Program-made: the position numbers and the translations under genes
Shown here: positions 43,843 to 52,905 of the stretch, one piece after another
Numbering within the stretch: the stretch's first letter is position 1
Layout of the letters: each line of letters opens with the position of its first letter
Assembly: GCF_010671925.1 (NCBI RefSeq)
Contig: NZ_JAAHIH010000008.1
Span: 248,001 to 312,000 of the forward strand
Source of the DNA: Moorena sp. SIOASIH
GTDB lineage: Bacteria; Cyanobacteriota; Cyanobacteriia; Cyanobacteriales; Coleofasciculaceae
Length of the DNA stretch: 64,000 bases
Direction of reading: 5' to 3'
Notes under the pieces: generated by a model
Database searches by the model: none
Seen by the model: the letters and a program-made list of their open reading frames with translations, nothing else
Told to the model about the DNA's origin: nothing

Positions 43843-45159
43843 ATGACAGTTTCTGTACAAAAACCTCTACGACTGACCTATGAAGCAATTATTACGAAGG
43901 AAAAGCTGAGGGGTTCTCTTCAGGCAGCATTGTATCTAGAGTTTGCGACCATTCCTCCCTATTTGACAGCTGTTTATTCCATGAAAGATAAATCAGCTGA
44001 AGCCTATCAAATCATCAGAAGTGTGGCGTTGGAGGAAATGTTGCATATTAATTTAGTATGCAATTTGCTACTGGCTATCGGTTATACTCCTCTATTCGTC
44101 AAACCAGCTAGTGATCCGTTTAATGGTCTGGTTAATGCTCCGGTTCCTTACATTTCGGAAATTACCTATCCTACCTATATATTGCCGAATTTCTACGAGG
44201 GTCCGTATGTGCAAATTCTGGCAGCATCTCCAGAATTAATCAAACAGACATTCATGGCGATTGAGGAACCGATGCAGTCTAATCAGCCCCTGCCAGCACA
44301 AGGGGAGAAATTTACCAGCATTGGGCAAATCTATCAAGCCATTAAAGAAGGGTTTGAGTATCTCGACGCCAATATAGGTAGTGCAGCTCTGTTTTCCGGA
44401 ACTCCTGAGCATCAGAAAACTAACTACTACTTTGGCAGCGGTGGTGGAAAAGCGATCGCAGTAACCAATCTCGAAACTGCTGAGCAAGCAATTGAGCAAA
44501 TCGTACAACAGGGAGAAGGAGCAACTCCTCCTACCACAGAGTATCGGCCTAAGCAACCCTATGGAACCTATAACCGATATGGTCATCGTAACGATGGTAC
44601 CTACGGTCCAATTCTAGGGACTCCATTCGAGTTATCTCATTACTTTAAATTCAGGGATATCGCAGATGGGAAAATTCCCCTGCCATCAGCTTATCCGATG
44701 TTGCCCAATCCCTCAATAGCGAAGTTTACAGGGACACCTGCTGAAGAGCTTGCTAGTCACTTCCAAGATGACTACAGTCTGATGATCCGAGCGTTGGAAC
44801 AAGCGTTTGCCGACAATACAGACACTCAAGCCTATTTCACAACTGTTGTTGAGCTGATGCAGGGTGTATTTCCCACCGTGATCACTCAGTTAATGAAAAC
44901 TCCAATTTCGGCAGATACCAACTCAACTCTTGGTCCTACTGCTGGTCCTTGTTTTGAATATACATCAATAACTCTTCAGGAAATTACTGCTAAGGTCAGT
45001 AACTTGAAAAAGAAATGTCTTCAATCCCTCTTACCTAAGGATAAGTCTTCTCAGGATGAAGTCTCACGGGCCATGGCAGATACTTGGCATAAACTTGATG
45101 AAGCTCTTCAAAAAATCAGCAAAAAAATCGAGGGAACTCCCCTAGAGAAGCACTTGTAG
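43843..45159 (+). CDS. Ferritin-like protein of the VioB/RebD (iminophenyl-pyruvate dimer synthase domain) type
   Basis: 438 aa. The N-terminal half matches the ferritin-like domain found in VioB, RebD and StaD: 'LRGSLQAALYLEFATIPPYLTAVYSM' and 'SVALEEMLHINLVCNLLLAIG' carry the Glu and Glu-x-x-His ligands for a metal site. 'HYFKFRDI' and 'HFQDDYSLMIRALEQAFA' are further family segments. The domain is known from enzymes that join two oxidised amino-acid imines in violacein and rebeccamycin synthesis. Stand-alone versions are uncharacterised. It is the first gene of a run with a LodA-like quinoprotein (61-bp gap) and a LodB-like flavoprotein, suggesting oxidation of an amine or amino acid followed by coupling or detoxification. 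Reaction not determinable here. Confidence 0.85.
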   Translation: MTVSVQKPLRLTYEAIITKEKLRGSLQAALYLEFATIPPYLTAVYSMKDKSAEAYQIIRSVALEEMLHINLVCNLLLAIGYTPLFVKPASDPFNGLVNAPVPYISEITYPTYILPNFYEGPYVQILAASPELIKQTFMAIEEPMQSNQPLPAQGEKFTSIGQIYQAIKEGFEYLDANIGSAALFSGTPEHQKTNYYFGSGGGKAIAVTNLETAEQAIEQIVQQGEGATPPTTEYRPKQPYGTYNRYGHRNDGTYGPILGTPFELSHYFKFRDIADGKIPLPSAYPMLPNPSIAKFTGTPAEELASHFQDDYSLMIRALEQAFADNTDTQAYFTTVVELMQGVFPTVITQLMKTPISADTNSTLGPTAGPCFEYTSITLQEITAKVSNLKKKCLQSLLPKDKSSQDEVSRAMADTWHKLDEALQKISKKIEGTPLEKHL

Positions 45160-45220
45160 AGAAGTGATTAGAGAAGCGCTTGTCAAGCCTTTGATAAAAC
45201 CCCAAGTAGAGCAAGTTTAA

Positions 45221-47182
45221 ATGCTGAAACTATTGCTGATAGTGCTAGTGCTGGTAGTGCTGCTATCCCTAGTATGGCTAGTATTGCCCAAAAAATGGAG
45301 GATAATCCTAGGAGGAGGAAAAATGGTAGTTAAGTATAAAATTCATCCTGCAATCGGTATTGCTCGTGTTGGTAACAGCGAAGAGTATTATCTAGAACCA
45401 GAAACAAGAGGAGGACTTCCCATCAAGCCAGATGGAAGTGAGTTTCAAAAAACTGACTTCCGAGATAGTCAGAGCAGACTGCGTCGCCAAGCAGTCCGTT
45501 TTCGCCTTTATAAATACACCTACTCAGAAGATGAGAGTACATTGATAGAGGTAACAGAAGTTACTCAGTCAAATATGGATTCTCTGGGTATAAGTAGTAT
45601 TGATTGGACTGTTCATTTAGCTAATAAAAAAGCTAGTTGGTACGAGTTCCAGACTATAAAAGGTGAAAATGGATACGCTTCCAATCATCCTTTACGTAAC
45701 AGTAATTATTCAGAACATTCAGGAGACCGGACATATCTCTTCATCGATTTCGGTTACAGAACCTTATCGTTAGAACCATCAACTTCTCTGCCATCAGCTC
45801 CCCAGGAATTCAACGAGGCAACTAAACCTGCTGGTTATCCTAGTCGCTATCCTCCGGAGCCACTATATGATGGTTCTAGCACAACCGTGACCATTAGTTC
45901 CTTAGGAAAGGTACTAATTGACTCTGATGGTAAACTGATCGTAGTAGGAGGATACGGTAAAGCTGGTTCGAGCAACGCAAAACCAGAGATTACGGATTAT
46001 GCTAACAATGACTATTGGTGGGATGATACCTCCGACGGACCAGTTTCTGCAACAATAACCTTTGCCGACAGCACTCAAAAAGAAGCATCTCCTGCTTGGG
46101 TATTGGTGGGACCACCTGCTTATGCCCCGGAGATTGTCAATATGGTCACCCTGTACGATACCATCTTTGATGTGGCGGTGCGGGAGATGGAATACCGCCC
46201 AGATATTTACGAGGATAGTTTTTGGAAAAAGGGTTCTACGGGTTACAAACCGAACTTCCAGGCGGACATCAAACCCATTCTCGACCATGCTTCTATGATG
46301 CCCTGGGTAGTTGCCATACCGCCCAAACCCCATACCTTTGACTCTGATTTACTAGGAAATACCAGTCAAGACTACAACGGTCTACGGGCATACTTTTTTG
46401 ACCAAATCCGGGCACCAGACCAGAAAAATACGCTGAAATCTCCGAAAACTGGCTATCCGATGATGCCCTATTTGGCAGGAGACGATGCCACTGGTTCCAG
46501 CCAGAAGTCAAAGAAGTATCTGACCTTGACAGACACCCAATATTTCATGCTTCAGCAGTGGGTAGAGGGATACTTTGAAAACATTACACCACCAACCCCT
46601 CAGGTAGCAGATCCTGGTCAAGAGCTTACCTGTGCTAGCTTGGAAAACTGCGTGGGAGGGGCTTTTTCTCCTGGAATCGAAATGACCTGGATTTCACGGA
46701 ATCCCAAGATTTACTCTGAGCCTTTCCGGATTAACAAGAAAACAATCAACTACAGTGAAAATAAGCCCCTTAGCTTGGGTATGAACTTGGACGAAGGTGT
46801 TGAGCCAGGGGATATTACCAAGTTTATGGCTTTGCCTTGGCAGGCAGATTTCAATGAGTGTTCTATTCAACCTCTTGACCGTATTGTTTGGTGGTGGCCT
46901 GCACAGCGCCCATACTTTGTCTATTCCGATCCTACTCCCACATCTACTTTCCAAACGCAAGGACCAGACGAGAGTATCAAGGATCGACAGATGCCTTGGA
47001 TAGGCACTGACTACGACCAAAATGCTAGCGATTACGTTATGTTTCCCGATGGCGTAGACATGGTTCAGAAGTGGCATGAACTGGGATTTGTGTTGGAAGT
47101 TTCACACTATGACCAGAATTGGCCTAGTACTTTGCCTAAACCCTATTACGCTGAAGTAGACCGAACCTTACCTCGTGACTAA
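45221..47182 (+). CDS. LodA/GoxA-like quinoprotein amine or amino-acid oxidase
   Basis: 653 aa from ATG 45221, or 619 aa from ATG 45323, which has a strong GGAGGAGG site 4 bp upstream. The longer form adds a membrane-anchor-like segment (about 3-22). The family start 'IHPAIGIARVGNS' (41-53) follows. Cys477 in 'ENCVGGAFSPGIE' and Trp540 in 'MALPWQADF' are 63 residues apart, close to the 65 between Cys516 and Trp581, which form the cysteine tryptophylquinone cofactor of LodA. LodA-type enzymes oxidise lysine or glycine, releasing H2O2; in marine bacteria that is antibacterial. The next gene is a LodB-like modifying flavoprotein overlapping by 8 bp. Substrate unknown; cofactor formation inferred from motifs. 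Confidence 0.88.
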   Translation: MLKLLLIVLVLVVLLSLVWLVLPKKWRIILGGGKMVVKYKIHPAIGIARVGNSEEYYLEPETRGGLPIKPDGSEFQKTDFRDSQSRLRRQAVRFRLYKYTYSEDESTLIEVTEVTQSNMDSLGISSIDWTVHLANKKASWYEFQTIKGENGYASNHPLRNSNYSEHSGDRTYLFIDFGYRTLSLEPSTSLPSAPQEFNEATKPAGYPSRYPPEPLYDGSSTTVTISSLGKVLIDSDGKLIVVGGYGKAGSSNAKPEITDYANNDYWWDDTSDGPVSATITFADSTQKEASPAWVLVGPPAYAPEIVNMVTLYDTIFDVAVREMEYRPDIYEDSFWKKGSTGYKPNFQADIKPILDHASMMPWVVAIPPKPHTFDSDLLGNTSQDYNGLRAYFFDQIRAPDQKNTLKSPKTGYPMMPYLAGDDATGSSQKSKKYLTLTDTQYFMLQQWVEGYFENITPPTPQVADPGQELTCASLENCVGGAFSPGIEMTWISRNPKIYSEPFRINKKTINYSENKPLSLGMNLDEGVEPGDITKFMALPWQADFNECSIQPLDRIVWWWPAQRPYFVYSDPTPTSTFQTQGPDESIKDRQMPWIGTDYDQNASDYVMFPDGVDMVQKWHELGFVLEVSHYDQNWPSTLPKPYYAEVDRTLPRD

Positions 47183-48530
47183 TCACCTCCCTTCGGAGAT
47201 TGATATTGCTATTATCGGTGGTGGTCCTGCAGGGGCTGCCACTGCCCTTGCTCTCCAGAAACAGGGAGCAAGACCGATTGCCATCTTTGAAAAATCTCAG
47301 CAGGATGATTTTCGAGTTGGTGAAACTATCTCCCCCAACACCCAATCGATTTTAAAGGAATTGGGGGTGCTGGACTCCTTTTTAAAAGATGGTCATCTGC
47401 CATCTTTAGGTAGTAGTTCGGCTTGGGGCAGTGCTGAACTTGGATTTAATGATTTCTTCCTCTATCCTGGTAGACAGGGTTGGCATTTAAAGCGATCGCG
47501 TTTTGATGCTTCTCTGGCGGAGTCGGCAGCAGAGGTTGGTGCGATCCTCATGCGCCAGACTAAGGTGATCAGATGGCAGCAATTAAGGGATGGCAAATGG
47601 CTTCTGAGCTTACGTAGTAAAGACCGTGGAGAATTTCAGGTCAAGGCGTCTTTTGTGGTTGATGCCAGCGGACGCCGTAGCCTATTTGCCATTAGGCAAG
47701 GAGCAAAGCCAGTCCGGATCGATCAGCTGATTGGTGTTGCCTGTGTCTTCACCTTTGAAACAGATGCTCCCCAAAATTACTACACTTTAGTAGAGGCAAC
47801 GGAATTGGGTTGGTGGTATGCTGCTCGTTTACCTAATCAGCGGGTGATTGTTAGCTTAATGAGCGATCGCAAACTGCTGCAGCAATATGGACTCCTGCAA
47901 TTGCCCAATTGGACAGCATATCTCCAGAAAACTCAGTACGTGCAGGAATTAAGTGCTAACGCTTCTTCTCAATCCAGGCTTTTGATTCAGCCAGCCTATT
48001 CTCAGTATTTAGATCAGATCACTGGTGATGGCTGGCTAGCTGTTGGGGATGCAGCTTGTACCCTAGATCCCCTATCGTCGGCTGGTATTCACAAGGCGTT
48101 GGAGTCGGGAATTAAAGCAGCTGATGCGATCGCAAATTATTTTAAAGGTAATTCTCAAGCTTTGAGCACCTACGAATCTCAAGCCCTTCACCAGTTTGAA
48201 CTGTATTTAGAAGACCGGCGCAAATACTATGCTATGGAAACTCGTTGGTCTAATTCCCCTTTCTGGCAGAGCAGAAGAGGTAGCATTACTCTTGCGCCCT
48301 CACAACCCCTTCTTTTTCAAGAATCACCTCAAATTGCCAAAACCTTAAGGGGATTGACCATGTACCTACCTGCTAAGGATTTACGCTTGCTCTGTAATTT
48401 CTGTACCTCTGGCAACATCGCCAGTGATGTAGTTTCCAAATTCCTCAGCGAAACACATCACCAAGTTTCTGCCTACCGAGTTATTGAAGCACTTCAATAT
48501 CTATTACAACAAGAGGTAATATCAGCGTAA
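47175..48530 (+). CDS. LodB-like FAD-dependent modifying protein
   Basis: 451 aa from a GTG that overlaps the LodA-like stop by 8 bp. An FAD-binding GxGxxG ('IIGGGPAGAATALAL') near residue 14, 'GETISPNT', 'VDASGRRS' and 'GDGWLAVGDAACTLDPLSSAGIHKALESG' place it in the group-A flavin monooxygenase/tryptophan-halogenase-like superfamily. The WxWxIP motif of true halogenases is not seen. LodB and GoxB flavoproteins are required to build the tryptophylquinone cofactor of their partner oxidases and are always encoded next to them, as here. Soluble and full length. Assigned as the maturation factor from context. Confidence 0.88.
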   Translation: MTNHLPSEIDIAIIGGGPAGAATALALQKQGARPIAIFEKSQQDDFRVGETISPNTQSILKELGVLDSFLKDGHLPSLGSSSAWGSAELGFNDFFLYPGRQGWHLKRSRFDASLAESAAEVGAILMRQTKVIRWQQLRDGKWLLSLRSKDRGEFQVKASFVVDASGRRSLFAIRQGAKPVRIDQLIGVACVFTFETDAPQNYYTLVEATELGWWYAARLPNQRVIVSLMSDRKLLQQYGLLQLPNWTAYLQKTQYVQELSANASSQSRLLIQPAYSQYLDQITGDGWLAVGDAACTLDPLSSAGIHKALESGIKAADAIANYFKGNSQALSTYESQALHQFELYLEDRRKYYAMETRWSNSPFWQSRRGSITLAPSQPLLFQESPQIAKTLRGLTMYLPAKDLRLLCNFCTSGNIASDVVSKFLSETHHQVSAYRVIEALQYLLQQEVISA

Positions 48531-48700
48531 GTATTCAGCCGTCAGCTGTCAGCCGTCAGCTTTATGAATCCCTGACAGCAGACATAACAGAGCTTAAACG
48601 AATGCTTACCTCTTTTATTCAAAAGCACCTCAAGTAGCGTGACACAGGCTTCGACGCTGGGACGTAACGCATAAGCTGATAGCTGATAGCTGAATGCTTA
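48531..48700. repeat. AGCCGTCAGC/AGCTGATAGC repeat cluster
   Basis: CAGCCGTCAGC units immediately after the LodB-like stop, then a 'GTGACACAGGCTTCGACGCTGGGACG' style palindromic piece cut short and CATAAGCTGATAGCTGATAGC at about 48669-48692. Same family as the clusters at 19038, 23596, 33551 and 43392. Confidence 0.65.
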
Positions 48701-48812
48701 CCAGATAGTTAGTCGGTAGAAGTATTGCATAGGGACTATAGTATTCTTTTTTCTATTTAGGAATCTAGCCGCTTACAGCGTTTTTCATAACTACAAGGTA
48801 CACAGGATTTTT

Positions 48813-49070
48813 GGCGTTGCTGAATCAAGTAATGGATAGGAGTAGAGTGGGCATCCTGCCCGCTCGAAAATAAGCATGAAACTGGCAAGATGCCAGTTCC
48901 ACCAAGATGCCCATTCCACGCAAGATGCCAGTTCCACCAAGATGCCCATTCCACGCAAGATGCCCATTCCACGGCAAGATGCCCATTCTACAGGTGCGAC
49001 CCAAGGGCGATTTACTCGCCCTAGGAGGCGCGCACCTACTCTTAAAATCATTCTATTATTCAGCAACGCC
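48813..49070. mobile_element. MITE-like element with family B ends but different contents
   Basis: 258 bp with inverted ends GGCGTTGCTGAAT and ATTCAGCAACGCC, flanked by the 8-bp duplication GGATTTTT at 48805-48812 and 49071-49078. Inside: GGGCATCCTGCCCGC, alternating 17-18-bp units GCCAGTTCCACCAAGAT / GCCCATTCCACGCAAGAT (about 48885-48990), and a palindrome AGGTGCGACCC...GGCGCGCACCT (48992-49037) related to the one at 10224-10321. It appears inserted into a TATAGC-type element whose left end lies at about 48775-48804. Confidence 0.88.
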
Positions 49071-49109
49071 GGATTTTTTCCCTATTCCCTACTCCCTATT
49101 CCCTACTCC

Positions 49110-50924
49110 CTACTCCCTGTTCCCTACTCCCTGTTCCCTGTTCCCTGTTCCCTGTTCCCTTTTCCCTTTCCTAAAACCACCTTTAATACCACGGTTTGGA
49201 TCGCGAAGTTGGATATTATCTTCTAGTTCAAATGCACAAGGGAGTTTGGCAGACCAGCATAGCTCATAGTCTTCTGGAGAGATATCTTGTGGAGAAAAAT
49301 AATTAATACCATTGACTTGTTTTTTTACTAAATCTGACCTCATCATCTGGGGAGGGAGAATCAGTCGATAGAACGTTTTTTGATTCAGAACAATAACTAA
49401 GGTTATAACAGCTAAAGCTAAATAACTAGTTATCCTAAAAATTTTAGGAATTATCCATAACTTGGATGGCTGTATTGTTTTAGTGATTATGAAATTTAAA
49501 TTCCCATTTTTTTGATTAAAAACTATAGTAATATATAAAGCAGGTAGAAGAATTAGATATCCTAGTCCAAATCTGATTACAGGAGCATAGAGCATCATAA
49601 ATAGGGTTCCCGAAATGGCTAACCCTAATACCCAAATCAAACCCCAGAGGCGATGAATGATTGATGTGCGGAGAATATAGATGGCTAATAAAATTGAAAT
49701 TAAAATTATTCCAGTCGCAATTTGATTGAGAGTACTAGAACTGAACCACTGCCAAAATAACCAAAGCCAGGGATTGGAATTTGGGGGAGGTGAGCCAAAC
49801 CAGGTTCCCCAGCCGCGAGTGTTTTCAGCAACTGCCTCAGCGTCTTCTGCTGTCCAAGACCAAGGTAAATCCAGACAGAAGAAGGATGATGGAAAAAGTG
49901 GGCAACCAGAGGTGACGATATTGACAGCAAACATGGGTGATAAGAGTAAACTCGTGATTACACCACCTATCACTAGTCGTTGCAAACAAAACCTACTGAA
50001 AACAGTATAAAAAATAACTGATATTAATAATAGGGGTAGAGAAGTAAGTTTTATAGTTACAGCTCCAGCTGCTAAAATTAGTGGGATAAATTCATCGTAA
50101 AATTTATTGTTAAATTTATTTTTAAAACTAGAATTTTTCTCCTGAGTTACGGATGATGAGCGATGCTGAGCAATGATTAACATTACCCAAGCGATGATTA
50201 CAGTAATCAAAATTACTGGGATATCTGGTGATGGAGATACCAGGATATCTGACATCAGACTGGATATGGCTAGCAGAGGGAGTAGAATCAATGAGCAGAT
50301 GACGATAAACCAGTCACTTAGCTGTGCTTGATTGCTGAATAGTTGAGCTAGAGCAATCAGAAAGTGTACTGTTGCGAGAAGAAAGGCAAAGCCATTGGTG
50401 ATGGCACTAACTTGAGCATCCAAAATTGGAGGGTTAAACGGAGCAGCGAGAGCAAACCACGATGAGGTAAAACCAAGCTGCTGAAGGAGCAGGGCGATAC
50501 CTGGCACTGCTCCATACTCGGACAACCATCGGATGGCTCCATAGTGATAGAGACCTGTGTCAATCCAAGTTACTTGTCGGCTGGTGAATGCTGCTACACC
50601 AAATTCTAAGGTCAACAATCCCAAGGCTAGGTTGGGAAACAGGATGAAAAATAGATTAGCAATTTGATCGCGGGTAGGTTGTGATGTCAGAGACAATAAA
50701 CTGAGACTAGCAGCGGTACACCAGCCTACCCAGGAATTGAGGGGAAATACTAGGGAGGTTGCTAGCAGTGCAATGGACAGCACAACGATTCCCAACCACA
50801 CTGCTGCAATAATGCGATCGCTAACTCGTTTAAAGGAATCTGCTTGGAGTACATTCAGCACAGCAGTTCCGATCAAGTAGCAAGGAATAAGTAGAAAATT
50901 CCAAGTCGTGATGAAGTAGAACAT
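49110..50924 (-). CDS. Polytopic membrane protein, LIC_10190-like / GT-C-like
   Basis: About 604 aa from ATG 50924 ('MFYFITTWNFLLIPCYLIG'); the longer frame to 50993 begins inside a repeat. At least twelve hydrophobic helices. The loop 'DTGLYHYGAIRWLSEYGAVPGIALLLQQLGFTSSWFALAAPF' type region resembles the conserved loop of LIC_10190-family membrane proteins and of GT-C glycosyltransferases or O-antigen-type integral membrane enzymes. It heads a polysaccharide locus with a UGM-like flavoprotein and GT2 genes, so a glycan polymerase or lipid-linked glycosyltransferase role is plausible. The last ~20 residues (KREQGTGNREQGVGNRE) are coded by a GGGAACA-type repeat that also supplies the stop region. 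Function inferred from context only. Confidence 0.75.
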   Translation of the reverse strand: MFYFITTWNFLLIPCYLIGTAVLNVLQADSFKRVSDRIIAAVWLGIVVLSIALLATSLVFPLNSWVGWCTAASLSLLSLTSQPTRDQIANLFFILFPNLALGLLTLEFGVAAFTSRQVTWIDTGLYHYGAIRWLSEYGAVPGIALLLQQLGFTSSWFALAAPFNPPILDAQVSAITNGFAFLLATVHFLIALAQLFSNQAQLSDWFIVICSLILLPLLAISSLMSDILVSPSPDIPVILITVIIAWVMLIIAQHRSSSVTQEKNSSFKNKFNNKFYDEFIPLILAAGAVTIKLTSLPLLLISVIFYTVFSRFCLQRLVIGGVITSLLLSPMFAVNIVTSGCPLFPSSFFCLDLPWSWTAEDAEAVAENTRGWGTWFGSPPPNSNPWLWLFWQWFSSSTLNQIATGIILISILLAIYILRTSIIHRLWGLIWVLGLAISGTLFMMLYAPVIRFGLGYLILLPALYITIVFNQKNGNLNFIITKTIQPSKLWIIPKIFRITSYLALAVITLVIVLNQKTFYRLILPPQMMRSDLVKKQVNGINYFSPQDISPEDYELCWSAKLPCAFELEDNIQLRDPNRGIKGGFRKGKREQGTGNREQGVGNRE

Positions 50925-50929
50925 GCCTA

Positions 50930-51230
50930 TATAGCATTTGTATCTGGGTTGTAAACACAGGAATTGCCGAAAAAGGCAAGAGGCAAGAGGCAAGAGGCAA
51001 AAGCAGTTTTATTGGACAGTAAAAAAAAGACCATACAGGTTTACATCTCAAATACAAACCCTATAGCGTTTCTAGGACTCATGAGGTACACATAACTGTT
51101 TGACTATTGACTCTTCCCTTCCCCTCCTGGGAGGGGTTACGGGTGGGTTTCTCTTACCTGCTCCCTGCTCCCTGCTCCCTGCTCCCTAAAACCTAGATAT
51201 TTGTACCTCACAAGTCGTATAATTGCTATA
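50930..51230. repeat. Two abutting TATAGC-type elements
   Basis: A first element at 50930-51065 (ends TATAGCATTTGTATC and GTTTACATCTCAAATAC...CTATA, interior GGCAAGA array) shares its terminal TATA with a second at 51062-51230 (TATAGCGTTTCTAGG...GAGGTACA and TGTACCTCACAAG...ATTGCTATA). The second contains CCCTGCT arrays and the hairpin CCCCTCCTGGGAGGGG (about 51121-51136). They fill the whole gap between the membrane-protein start (6 bp away) and the flavoprotein stop (4 bp away). Confidence 0.8.
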
Positions 51231-51234
51231 TAGC

Positions 51235-52704
51235 CTATACAGGCTGAAAAACTGAGTCCTCTACTGAATCCTGTTTTTGCTTTAACTCTTCTGTGGTAAA
51301 TTCTTCATAGTAAGACCGCTCAGTATTTACCTGCCACAGATCATGGTTTTCCCCCAGTAAGTTCTTAACTGCTAGCATTCCTGTTAACATCGAATGGTCT
51401 TGATTGTTGTAGCGATGCATCCCATTACGTCCAATAGTTTGTAGGTTTTCAAAGTCTGCTAAAAAATCTTGAATCACTTGTAAATGCTGACGATAATCAC
51501 GGTCGTAAACTGGGTAAGCTTTAGGTTGGCGCAACACAGTACCATCCTCTACAGCTTTAGCATCAGCCAGACCTAAACTCGCCAATTCACGGGTGGCTAA
51601 ATCCAGCAATTTGGTCTCAGATAGATTCCAGATTTCATCTCCCTCATTACAGAAGTATTCTAAACCCAGACAGGTCTTGCTAGGATCCGATACCATTTTT
51701 GCACTCCAATTCTTAAAGTTTTGGATGCGACCCACTTTCACCTCTGGACTATGAATATAAATCCACTGATCAGGAAATAGGTCTTTAGCATCAATAATCA
51801 GTGCTACAATAATAAAAGCTCGATAAGATAGGGATTTAGCTGCTTCGATTACCGGTGGTGGGGGAGGTGGGTCGAGTTTTTTAACCAGTGCTGTCACTGG
51901 CATACTGGAGATGAAATGGTCTCCAGAGATACTGATAGTTTTTTCATCCTGCCAAGCAGTAATGCTTTTGATATGATTACCATCTCGTTGAATACTAGTC
52001 ACTACAGTATTCAGTCTTACCTGACCACCTTGATTCTCTACTGCTTGCTGAAATTTTTCCCACATCATCCCTGGTCCAAGTAGGGGGTAATCAAATTCCT
52101 TAATCAAGCTTTTGCTATTTTGACTTCCGAACAAAGAATTGATGATTGCTCTTTTTAGAGATAATTTTTGAATACGCTGTGCTGCCCATTCTGCTTGAAT
52201 TTTATCGCAGGGTATGCCCCAGACTTTCTCGGTATACGTTTTAAAAAATAGTCTGTATAGGCGACGACCAAAGCGATCGCTTACCCATTCTTCAAATGTT
52301 TCAGGTTCACGCCAAGGTCGCAATTTTGCCTTGATTTTTGCCTTCAAGTAGCTGAGCAAAATAACTACACTGGTAATGATGCCTAGATTCGATAGGGTGT
52401 TAAAAATTGAGAGGGGATAGTCGTAGAATTTACCCTGGTAATAAATGCGTGACATGCGGGGAACTTTGATAAAGTCTTCCCCTAAAACCTCTTGCCAACG
52501 TTGATGTGCTGCTTCTACTTTGGTATAGAAGCGATGACCACCAATATCGAAGCGATAGCCTTTGTAGACTTCGGTGCGAGCAATACCACCGACTTTATTG
52601 GATTTTTCTAGAACGATAGGTTTAATGCCTTGTTTAACCAGGTCATAGGCCGCAGTAAGACCAGCCGGTCCTGCGCCTGTAATCACTACGGGATAATGTT
52701 CCAT
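51235..52704 (-). CDS. FAD-dependent UDP-galactopyranose-mutase-like / protoporphyrinogen-oxidase-like protein
   Basis: 489 aa. 'VVITGAGPAGLTAAYDL' (residues 6-22) binds FAD; 'VLEKSNKVGGIARTEVYKGYRFDIGGHRFYTK' type text and the C-terminal 'LQTIGRNGMHRYNNQDHSMLTGMLAVKNLLG' are typical of NAD(P)/FAD-dependent proteins near UDP-galactopyranose mutase found in glycan clusters. These enzymes rearrange or oxidise sugar nucleotides or lipid-linked sugars, though many are uncharacterised. Located between a membrane GT-like protein and a GT2 gene on the same strand. A Pro-run ('DPPPPPPVIEA') lies near residue 275. The stop is 4 bp from a repeat element. Confidence 0.82.
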   Translation of the reverse strand: MEHYPVVITGAGPAGLTAAYDLVKQGIKPIVLEKSNKVGGIARTEVYKGYRFDIGGHRFYTKVEAAHQRWQEVLGEDFIKVPRMSRIYYQGKFYDYPLSIFNTLSNLGIITSVVILLSYLKAKIKAKLRPWREPETFEEWVSDRFGRRLYRLFFKTYTEKVWGIPCDKIQAEWAAQRIQKLSLKRAIINSLFGSQNSKSLIKEFDYPLLGPGMMWEKFQQAVENQGGQVRLNTVVTSIQRDGNHIKSITAWQDEKTISISGDHFISSMPVTALVKKLDPPPPPPVIEAAKSLSYRAFIIVALIIDAKDLFPDQWIYIHSPEVKVGRIQNFKNWSAKMVSDPSKTCLGLEYFCNEGDEIWNLSETKLLDLATRELASLGLADAKAVEDGTVLRQPKAYPVYDRDYRQHLQVIQDFLADFENLQTIGRNGMHRYNNQDHSMLTGMLAVKNLLGENHDLWQVNTERSYYEEFTTEELKQKQDSVEDSVFQPV

Positions 52705-52905
52705 TGATTAAAAATAGTGCGTCAGTGGTGAGTGCGTTAGTGGTGAGTGCTTAGTAGGAAAATATCGATTTTTATTCCATAGCGATCGCAATTCTAGGTT
52801 AAACCTAAGGTTAAACGTTATTTTAAACGTCGATAGTAACTGTTAGTGTTAATGATTTTATACTCATAAATAAACTCTATTTTAGTTTATTTTTAAAGAA
52901 TAATT

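Noticed and set aside
48757..49269. Several overlapping frames in both strands within the 48.8-49.2 kb repeats
   Set aside because: They translate tandem repeats (WNGHLAWNGH, SLFPVPCSLF) inside a MITE and heptamer arrays.
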